Below, piece after piece: positions 1 to 5,228 of a stretch of DNA of 7,086 nucleotides (position 1 is the stretch's first letter; each line of letters starts with the position of its first letter). Below the pieces are notes generated by a model. That model was not told where the DNA came from and made no database searches. It saw only the letters and a program-made list of their open reading frames with translations. The translations under genes were made by a program, and so were the position numbers. Origin of the DNA: Gemmatimonadota bacterium (GTDB taxonomy: Bacteria; Gemmatimonadota; Gemmatimonadetes; Gemmatimonadales; GWC2-71-9); contig QHTY01000056.1 of NCBI GenBank assembly GCA_003220985.1, positions 1-7,086 on the forward strand, read 5' to 3'.

Positions 1-516
1 AATCGGACGCCAGCGCCGCGCCAGCTCGTCGAACGCCGTCTCGACGAGACCCGCCGGCCGCTGGGGCCAGGGATAGAAGTAGGGCCAGGCGAGAGCACCA
101 GAAAACGTCGCGTGCTCGGTTACGCCGAGCCGGCGCGACGCGCGCGCCGCGAGCTTTACCTGCTCGACCGCCCAGGCGGTCCGCGCCGCGGGCTTGCCGC
201 GGACTTCGGGCGCCGCGAACGCGTCGAAAGCGGTGTCGTACGCGGGATGCACGGCCACCAGCTGGCCCTGCAGATGCGTCGACAGCTCGGTCACCTGAAG
301 ACCGCGCTCGGCCAGGATGCCTTTTATCTCGTCAGAGTAGGTCTGGCTCTCGGCCGCTTTGGCGAGGTCGAACAGTCGGGCGTCCCAGCTGGGGATCTGG
401 ACGCCCTTGAAGCCAAGTCCCGCGGCCCAGCCGGCGATGGTCTTCAGGTTGTTGAACGGCGGCGCATCGCCCGCGAACTGCGCCAGGAAAATGGCCGGCC
501 CTTTGATCGACCTCAT
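1..516 (-). CDS. Sugar phosphate isomerase/epimerase, N-terminal part (gene runs off the left edge)
   Basis: The minus strand is open from an ATG at 516-514 to base 1 with no stop, giving the first 172 residues. The translation matches what I recall of the xylose isomerase-like TIM barrel family (PF01261), which isomerises or epimerises sugars or sugar phosphates in the cytoplasm. Visible landmarks are GVQIPSWD at residues 38-45 (strand beta-2 region), ELSTHLQGQLVAVHP at 77-91 with His81 and His90, and SGALAWPYFYPWPQRP at 139-154. Family members are about 340 residues, so roughly half is present, and the metal-binding acidic residues of the C-terminal half lie outside the window. The start is supported by a strong ribosome site, AGGGAGGA, at 530-523, six bases upstream. 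There is no signal peptide. The exact substrate cannot be read from this half. Family assignment is confident; the reaction is not known. Confidence 0.88.
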   Translation of the reverse strand, partial: MRSIKGPAIFLAQFAGDAPPFNNLKTIAGWAAGLGFKGVQIPSWDARLFDLAKAAESQTYSDEIKGILAERGLQVTELSTHLQGQLVAVHPAYDTAFDAFAAPEVRGKPAARTAWAVEQVKLAARASRRLGVTEHATFSGALAWPYFYPWPQRPAGLVETAFDELARRWRPI

Positions 517-573
517 CGCGCGTCCTCCCTCGTCCCAGAAGATCTCATGGCGGGAGGAAATAGTACGGCAAAA

Positions 574-603
574 GCAGATGCTTCGCTGCGCTCAGGATGA
601 CAG
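574..603. repeat. Dispersed intergenic repeat-like segment
   Basis: The segment contains CTTCGCTGCGCTCAGGATGA (581-600) followed by CAG. From memory, strings of the form CTTCGCTGCGCTCAGGATGACA recur in intergenic DNA of many environmental bacterial genomes as short dispersed repeats. Only one copy lies in this window, so repetition cannot be shown here. It sits just upstream of the leftward isomerase gene. Confidence 0.4.
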
Positions 604-681
604 GCACGGGCGCTTTGCAGCAGCCCTGCGGCCCAGCGCGAGTCCTGCCCCCATGTCGAATCGATAGTGAATGCCTGGCGC

Positions 682-697
682 TACCCTGAAAAGGGTA
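682..697. promoter_or_regulatory. Hairpin with GAAA tetraloop
   Basis: TACCCT (682-687) and AGGGTA (692-697) pair perfectly around GAAA, a GNRA-type stable loop if transcribed rightward. No T-run follows, so this is not an ordinary intrinsic terminator. It lies about 270 bases before the VWA gene and about 165 bases upstream of the isomerase gene on the other strand. Role unknown. Confidence 0.35.
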
Positions 698-700
698 CCT

Positions 701-738
701 CTCTCTGATTGGTCCCCGCTCACCGCTCTCTGATCGGT
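701..738. repeat. Pair of 13-bp direct repeats, 25 bp apart
   Basis: CTCTCTGATTGGT (701-713) and CTCTCTGATCGGT (726-738) match at 12 of 13 positions, with a start-to-start spacing of 25 bp. They lie 13 bases before the first 52-bp element. The arrangement would fit tandem binding sites for a regulator of the VWA gene, but no protein can be named. Confidence 0.4.
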
Positions 739-751
739 TCAGGCGATACCG

Positions 752-803
752 CCACGATCGTTTGAGTACCAGACTGGAACCGTTCGCGTTTGTGCGGACG
801 ACT
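752..803 (+). repeat. 52-bp direct repeat element, copy A
   Basis: This segment matches 2554-2605 at 50 of 52 positions; the differences are T758/C2560 and A778/G2580, and similarity stops abruptly on both sides. Inside it is an imperfect palindrome centred on CCAGACTGG with outer GT/AC arms (766-780). It is directly followed by a 7-bp hairpin, CGTTCGC / GCGGACG with one G-T pair and a 6-base loop (781-800). Copy A ends 153 bases before the VWA gene start. It may be a shared upstream control element or the footprint of a duplication or insertion. Confidence 0.85.
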
Positions 804-956
804 CACGTACAAAACTCTACGTACCGGTGGAAGAGAGAAGAAGTCTGACCGTTCAGTGCCGAGTGTTCGTTGGACTCACACCGGAGCCGTCCACGGAAGA
901 GCACCGGGCGTCGGACCCCCTTGCCCATCCCACCAAGTCCGACTCCCCGAGGCGAC

Positions 957-2549
957 ATGCGTCCCTCATTTCCGAAGCACCTGACGCGCCATGGACTAGT
1001 TCTGATTGCCGGTTTGGCCACAGCGGTTGGTTGCGCGAGCGACGGCGGCACCGGGATCGGGCCAGCCGAGCCGCCGCCCCCGGCCAGCGTGCGCTTCGGA
1101 GTCACCTTTGCCTCTACGCCTCTGGCGTTGGCGTCGATCGCGGTGACCCTGACGTCCGCTGGGCTCCCAACGGTTTTGGTCGGCCTGACGCCGGTACCGG
1201 GAACGGATAGCCGACAGTGGACCGCGGGGCCGGTTACGATCGGGGCCGGGACGTATGCCGTGGACATGCAGGGGACGGACGCAAGCGACGTCGTCACGTA
1301 TCGCGGGAGCGGAACCCTGACGATCCAGAACGGCGAGAGCAGGACCTTCGCGTTTGCCCTGGTTTGCGTGAGCCCAGCGTGCCAGGGCGGTGGGACGGTG
1401 GCGCTGTTCGTTCTCACACCCCAGCTCGAGGTGGAACCGAACGACGCTTCCAGCGCCGCGACTCCACTCGCGGTAAACTCGCTCTTCGCTGGCCAGCTCG
1501 AGATGGGGGCGGCGAACGGCACCATCACCCCGAGCAGCGATCTGGACTACTTCTCGCTTCCCTTCAGTGCGGTCGCGCCCGGCGATACGATCGTCGTACA
1601 GGTCTACGGCACACGCTTCGGGTCCTCCCTTGCGGCTGCCGCGGCGCTCTTCGATCCCTTCGGCGTGCTGCTCGCTGAAGTGGACTACGCGACGGTTGGA
1701 GGAGATCCCATCATCAGGTTCACTGTGCCTTCGTCCGCACCGGCGGGGAGCTACCAGGTCGGGGTGCGCGGTTCCGCAGTGTATTCGTCGACTGGCCCGT
1801 ACACCATGTGGGCGTACCATTGCCGGTCCGGCGGGGCAAACTCCGTCCGCTGCCTCGACCCGTCGGGTACACCGGCCCTCGGTGGTGTCGACATTGTCTT
1901 CATTCAAGACATGTCGTTGTCGATGGGGTCGGCCATCAACGGCGTGAAAAACTCGGTGCTCGCGTTCGCGGAGGACTTGAAGGCAAGGGGTCTCAATGCT
2001 CGCATTGGTGCGGTCGGTTACTCTGGGCCGGGGACGATTCCCTCGAGTCCGGCGGGTTCGCCGCTCGAGTTCCTCGGCCCCTTCCAGGATCTCACCACGC
2101 CCGACGCTTTTCAGGCCTCTGTCACCTCCACCTGGGTGGCGACCGGCGGCGGCGATATACCTGAAAACGGTCTTGAGGCAATCGAGTACGCACACACTCA
2201 CATGAGTTGGCGCGCGGGTGTGGGACGCCGGTTCTACATCGACATCACGGACACAGGCCACCACGTCGCGGGGCAGGATTGCGACGGGGTTGGCCCGTGT
2301 ACGGATGAGACCTTGGCCTCGATCACCGCACTGTTGGCATCAAGCGCGATAATCCATGTCGTCGCTCCGGCGAACCCGGCAGCTCGAACCGTCGATGGTG
2401 GGCTCGATCCCTACCTGCTTGCCGACGCTACCGGCGGGAAAAAGTTCGACTTGGGTTCAGGTAACGTAGATCTTGCAGGCTTGGGTATCAGCCCCACGAT
2501 CGCTCTGGACGTGCTGCGGAGTTTGCGAGGGGGGGTCATCACGCCGTGA
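957..2549 (+). CDS. Predicted surface lipoprotein with PPC and integrin-beta-like VWA domains
   Basis: This 530-residue protein starts with a basic, then hydrophobic segment ending in TAVGC, a plausible though not ideal lipobox with Cys26 as the lipid site. I chose the ATG at 957 because this signal begins there and GAGG lies just upstream (949-952); an ATG at 870 would add 29 unlikely residues. Residues 43-136 look like a beta-sandwich domain. Residues 158-287 form a pre-peptidase C-terminal (PPC) domain: EVEPNDASSAATPL, DLDYFSL, then APAGSYQVGVRG. Residues 311-525 form a VWA domain with the metal-site motif DMSLSM (Asp318, Ser320, Ser322), GGGDIPENG (Asp400, Glu403) and ITDTGHH (Asp432). 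Cys442 and Cys448 could form a disulphide. VWA domains bind protein partners through a divalent metal, so an adhesion or scaffold role outside the cytoplasmic membrane is inferred. The ligand is unknown, and no sorting or protease domain was seen. Confidence 0.85.
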   Translation: MRPSFPKHLTRHGLVLIAGLATAVGCASDGGTGIGPAEPPPPASVRFGVTFASTPLALASIAVTLTSAGLPTVLVGLTPVPGTDSRQWTAGPVTIGAGTYAVDMQGTDASDVVTYRGSGTLTIQNGESRTFAFALVCVSPACQGGGTVALFVLTPQLEVEPNDASSAATPLAVNSLFAGQLEMGAANGTITPSSDLDYFSLPFSAVAPGDTIVVQVYGTRFGSSLAAAAALFDPFGVLLAEVDYATVGGDPIIRFTVPSSAPAGSYQVGVRGSAVYSSTGPYTMWAYHCRSGGANSVRCLDPSGTPALGGVDIVFIQDMSLSMGSAINGVKNSVLAFAEDLKARGLNARIGAVGYSGPGTIPSSPAGSPLEFLGPFQDLTTPDAFQASVTSTWVATGGGDIPENGLEAIEYAHTHMSWRAGVGRRFYIDITDTGHHVAGQDCDGVGPCTDETLASITALLASSAIIHVVAPANPAARTVDGGLDPYLLADATGGKKFDLGSGNVDLAGLGISPTIALDVLRSLRGGVITP

Positions 2550-2553
2550 ACGT

Positions 2554-2605
2554 CCACGACCGTTTGAGTACCAGACTGGGACCGTTCGCGTTTGTGCGGA
2601 CGACT
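2554..2605 (+). repeat. 52-bp direct repeat element, copy B
   Basis: This is the second copy of the element at 752-803 (50/52 identical, same orientation). It begins four bases after the VWA stop codon and ends 131 bases before the RDD gene start. The CCAGACTGG palindrome is at 2568-2582 and the hairpin at 2583-2602; both arms of the hairpin are unchanged between copies. The two copies together bracket the VWA gene. Confidence 0.85.
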
Positions 2606-2711
2606 GAAACCGCAGTCCTCTCGTCCCGAAGGTGCGTCATGGTGCGGCCTTGACCACGATTCTCAGCGCCGTGGGGAATCTGTTCCTGCGGCTCGATACC
2701 CTCTTCTTGCT

Positions 2712-2723
2712 GTGAGCGCTCAC
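2712..2723. promoter_or_regulatory. Candidate LacI-family operator (perfect palindrome)
   Basis: GTGAGCGCTCAC is a perfect 12-bp palindrome lying three bases before the GGAGG ribosome site of the RDD gene. It is identical to the core of the ideal symmetric lac operator, and with T2711 it matches 13 of 14 positions of TGTGAGCGCTCACA. LacI/GalR proteins bind palindromes with a central CG, as here. No LacI-family gene is in the window, so the regulator is not identified. In RNA it could also fold as a short stem near the ribosome site. Confidence 0.5.
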
Positions 2724-2736
2724 CTCGGAGGTATGC

Positions 2737-3267
2737 ATGAACTGCCCTAGCTGCAAAAAAGAGATCGTGCCCGATTCTGTCTTCTGTTCCTGGTGCAGCG
2801 ATTTCGTTCCCTCGTCGGGACAAGGGAAGAAGGCGAATCTCTTCCGCCGCTGGGTGGCCTGGGTGCTCGACCTCGCGATCCCGGTCGTGCTGTACGTGGC
2901 GGCTGTGGCGATCGTCGGATCCATGTCAAAAGACCTCGGCACCGTCGTGGCGATCGTCCTGCCCATCGCGTACCTGGTGTGGTTCTTGACCCTGCTACCC
3001 AAGGGCGTGACACCCGGCAAGAAGCTCATGGGTCTTCAGGTGGTTAATCACCAAACAGGAGCAATCCCCGGATTCGGGACGATGTTCGTGCGCGAGATCG
3101 TCGGGAGGTTCATCAGTGGCCTCGGCGGCGGGATCGGTTACCTCTGGGCCATCTTCGACAAGAACGCCCAGGCGTGGCACGACAAGATCGCCGGAACGGT
3201 GGTGCTCAAAACTGCGGCACCCAGGTTGGTGGGGGTGCCGATCCCGAACCCGGCAGGCGCTCTATGA
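2737..3267 (+). CDS. Zinc-ribbon RDD-family membrane protein
   Basis: This 176-residue protein has an N-terminal zinc ribbon (Cys3-x2-Cys6 and Cys17-x2-Cys20) followed by an RDD domain of the inner membrane. The RDD features are RRWVAWVLDLAIP (residues 37-49, with the conserved Arg and Asp45), TPGKKLMGLQVV (92-103) and the closing QAWHDKIAGTVVLK (145-158). Two clear membrane helices lie at about 41-60 and 68-87, with a weaker third around 125-140. RDD proteins are often linked to transport, but this one cannot be given a substrate. The ATG at 2737 is preceded by GGAGG at 2727-2731, and the stop overlaps the next start as ATGA, so it is very likely co-translated with the CsgG-like gene. Two control candidates lie upstream: the 52-bp element and the lac-like palindrome. 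Family assignment is firm; function is open. Confidence 0.88.
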   Translation: MNCPSCKKEIVPDSVFCSWCSDFVPSSGQGKKANLFRRWVAWVLDLAIPVVLYVAAVAIVGSMSKDLGTVVAIVLPIAYLVWFLTLLPKGVTPGKKLMGLQVVNHQTGAIPGFGTMFVREIVGRFISGLGGGIGYLWAIFDKNAQAWHDKIAGTVVLKTAAPRLVGVPIPNPAGAL

Positions 3268-4883
3268 ACCGCCTCACCCTGATTCTCTGTCTCACCGCCT
3301 TGGCCGCGCCCGCGCTGGTCGCCCAAGACGCGACCGCCCCCGCTTCCGTCCCGGCCGCCAAGAGGCGGGTGGCGGTGCTCGATTTCGACTACGCCACCGT
3401 GCACAGCTACGTGACCGGCCTCATGGGGTCGGACGTGGACGTCGGCAAAAGCGTCGCCGCCCAGCTCCTGTCCGAGCTGTCGCAGAACGGCACCTATACG
3501 GTCGTCGAGCGCGCCCAGCTCGACCGCGTCCTGAACGAGCAGAACTTCCAGCAGGACGCGCGATCGGATGTTTCCTCCGCCGCCAAGCTCGGCCGATTGC
3601 TCGGCGTGGACGCCATCATTATCGGATCCATCACCACGTTCCAGCGTGAGGACAAGAACATCCAGTTGGGCCTCCGGAAAGAAACCAAGGCCACAGTCGC
3701 AATCGACGCGCGGATCGTGCAGATCGGGACCGGGGAAATCCTGGCCGTGGCGCATGGGAGGGGCGAAGCGAAGCGCGCCAGAATGAAGACAGAGGAGGAC
3801 AACCACCCGTTGTACCGCCAAGGCCAGGACCCGTGGAGCGCGGACCTCGCCAGCACCCTCCTCGGCGAAGCGATGCGGGCGGCGGTGGACAGCCTCGTCG
3901 CGACGCTGGCAGCGGCGGCGCCCAAGATTCCGCACACGGAGACGATCGCCGTCCTCGCGGGGCTCGTCGCCGACGTGTCCGGGAACGAGCTGGTCATCAA
4001 CGTCGGGACGACCGGCGGGGTGAAGGTGGGCGCGGAGTACGCGGTGCTGCGCCCGGGTCGGGAGATCAGGGATCCCACGACTAAGAGGCTGCTGCGCGTC
4101 ACCACCACGCCGGTGGGGAAGATCAAGATCACCTCAGCCGATGAGGGCTCGGCGACGGGGACGCTGACCGGCGATCCTGCGCACGTCGGCGACTGTGTGG
4201 GCGCGTGTCCGGCCGCCCCAGCTGGCGGTGGAGAGGCGCCCGCGCAGCGGGAGGCACAGGGTGCGGCCCCCGCGGCGTCGCCGCCATCCGAGGGGGAGGG
4301 GGGCGTCGGTGCGCGTCCCGCAGTCCGTGCGCGTCCGGTCTCCGGACCGTTCACGTGGAGTGGGTACTCGTTCACGGGCACGGAGCACTTTCGCTACGAC
4401 GCGTTCGTGAATGTCGGGGGCCAGTCGCAGTCGGGGTTCTACGAGCTCGACGCGTCGGACGCGGGCGAGGGACGCACACGCCTGCGGGTTCAGGGCCAGA
4501 TGGGGAAGGACCCCTTCTCGTCATCGACGATCATTCTGGGGGCGAACGAAGGCCTCTCGGCGACTCAAATGTCACAGCTCGGTCCGGCGGCCCTTGTGCT
4601 GTTCTCAGCGGGCTACGCTGGGCTGTTCGCGGGACACCAGTGGGTGGTGGGCGAGGGTTGGTCGAGCAGCAGCGGGGGTCAGAGCTCAGGGTTCAAGGTG
4701 GAGTCGACATGTCAGTATGCCGGAGTCCAGGGGTTACGGGGCGTGATGCGCCAGAACGACAAGATCATCATGGACCTGTGCATCGCGCCGAACGTCGGCC
4801 TCCCGCTGGCGGTCAGGACGGACTACGGGAACGGCTCAACGGTCGTCAGCTACGGCGTCAAGCTGACGCAGTTCCGACCGTAA
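3264..4883 (+). CDS. CsgG-like envelope protein with extra C-terminal domain
   Basis: This 539-residue protein has a Sec signal (residues 1-20, cleavage likely at VA/QD). There is no lipobox, unlike classical CsgG, a lipoprotein that forms the curli export pore. Residues 34-215 resemble the CsgG/HfaB domain: RRVAVLDFDY, GKSVAAQLLSEL, YTVVERAQLDRVLNEQNF, AAKLGRLLGVDAIIIGSI and ARIVQIGTGEILA. Residues 226-308 resemble the FlgT C-terminal type domain (VADVSGNELVINVGTTGGVKVG). A Pro/Ala/Gly-rich linker spans about 312-360, and a domain I do not recognise fills 361-539, with Cys483 and Cys506. The start at 3264 overlaps the RDD stop (ATGA) and gives a clean signal peptide, whereas an in-frame ATG at 3174 would add 30 residues lying wholly over the RDD coding sequence. 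It probably acts in the periplasm or outer membrane in assembly or export; a true pore is unproven. Confidence 0.85.
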   Translation: MNRLTLILCLTALAAPALVAQDATAPASVPAAKRRVAVLDFDYATVHSYVTGLMGSDVDVGKSVAAQLLSELSQNGTYTVVERAQLDRVLNEQNFQQDARSDVSSAAKLGRLLGVDAIIIGSITTFQREDKNIQLGLRKETKATVAIDARIVQIGTGEILAVAHGRGEAKRARMKTEEDNHPLYRQGQDPWSADLASTLLGEAMRAAVDSLVATLAAAAPKIPHTETIAVLAGLVADVSGNELVINVGTTGGVKVGAEYAVLRPGREIRDPTTKRLLRVTTTPVGKIKITSADEGSATGTLTGDPAHVGDCVGACPAAPAGGGEAPAQREAQGAAPAASPPSEGEGGVGARPAVRARPVSGPFTWSGYSFTGTEHFRYDAFVNVGGQSQSGFYELDASDAGEGRTRLRVQGQMGKDPFSSSTIILGANEGLSATQMSQLGPAALVLFSAGYAGLFAGHQWVVGEGWSSSSGGQSSGFKVESTCQYAGVQGLRGVMRQNDKIIMDLCIAPNVGLPLAVRTDYGNGSTVVSYGVKLTQFRP

Positions 4884-4895
4884 GACGACAGTCTG

Positions 4896-5228
4896 ATGCT
4901 TCCGAAACAACGACCGCGGGTCCCCGAGCGCTGGGCGTATGCGTATGAGCTCGATCCGCCGCAGCCGGAGCCACGGTTTGGAAAGGTGAAGATGCTGCTC
5001 CGCCGCGCCCGGCTGGCGGCGCGGCGGAACGGACGCCTGTGGACGGGGGAGATCGTCATGGAGGCGCAGATCACCCACATCCTCGTCGTAACCGATGACC
5101 CGGACGAGGTCCGCGCGGTCGATCGCGCGATCGCTACGGAGTTGAAGCGCCTGAAGATGGACTTTGCGATCACGGGCCCCGCGCGGGTGTCGTTGCCGCG
5201 CGTCACGCCTCGAAGACGCTCAGGCTGA
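4896..5228 (+). CDS. Small conserved-looking protein of unknown function
   Basis: This 110-residue open frame starts 12 bases after the CsgG-like stop and so is probably the third gene of the operon. The start lacks a good ribosome site. An internal ATG at 5058 has GGGGGA upstream and would give a 56-residue product, but the longer form looks more protein-like. The N-terminal half is basic (LLRRARLAARRNGRLWTGE), and the C-terminal half reads ITHILVVTDDPDEVRAVDRA, then ELKRLKMDFAITGP. The HILVVTDDPDE segment looks like the first strand and acidic turn of a response-regulator receiver, but the protein is too short for a full receiver and no phosphorylation Asp context follows. I recall similar short proteins in Gemmatimonadota-type genomes without a function. 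The last nine bases overlap the converging regulator gene. Confidence 0.6.
   Translation: MLPKQRPRVPERWAYAYELDPPQPEPRFGKVKMLLRRARLAARRNGRLWTGEIVMEAQITHILVVTDDPDEVRAVDRAIATELKRLKMDFAITGPARVSLPRVTPRRRSG

Larger units (their letters stand above)
517..956. other. 440-base intergenic region between divergent genes
   Basis: I see no convincing gene here; the open frames that cross it have no ribosome site and no recognisable protein. It holds the ribosome site of the leftward isomerase gene (523-530), a dispersed-repeat-like segment (574-603), a small hairpin (682-697), two 13-bp direct repeats (701-713 and 726-738), the first copy of a 52-bp element (752-803), and a repeated ACGTAC pair (805-810 and 819-824). 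Promoters for both divergent genes should lie here, but no clear sigma-70 pair was found. Confidence 0.7.

Noticed and set aside
112..600. 162-residue rightward open frame
   Set aside because: It is antisense to the isomerase gene, which has a recognisable protein sequence and a strong ribosome site; the rightward product resembles nothing I know.
752..803. Integron attC site or phage attachment site
   Set aside because: The expected GTTRRRY / RYYYAAC core pair of attC is not seen, and there is no integrase or tRNA gene in the window. A repeat-bounded cassette remains possible.
752..803. CRISPR repeat
   Set aside because: Only two copies, 1.8 kb apart with a gene between them, and no cas genes.
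776..803. ECF sigma promoter in the 52-bp element (GGAAC / GGGAC as -35)
   Set aside because: The -35-like bases are there, but no convincing CGTC-type -10 follows at the right distance and the -35 differs between copies; too weak to list.
870..956. Upstream ATG at 870 for the VWA gene
   Set aside because: It would place 29 charged and Pro-rich residues ahead of a good lipoprotein signal and has no better ribosome site.
996..2264. Long leftward open frame (422 residues) under the VWA gene
   Set aside because: It is rich in Arg, Gly and His as expected for an antisense shadow of GC-rich coding DNA, while the opposite strand has clear lipoprotein, PPC and VWA motifs.
3494..4381. Leftward 295-residue open frame under the CsgG-like gene
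   Set aside because: Pro/Ala/Ser-rich antisense shadow with no ribosome site or domain; the rightward strand encodes clear CsgG motifs.
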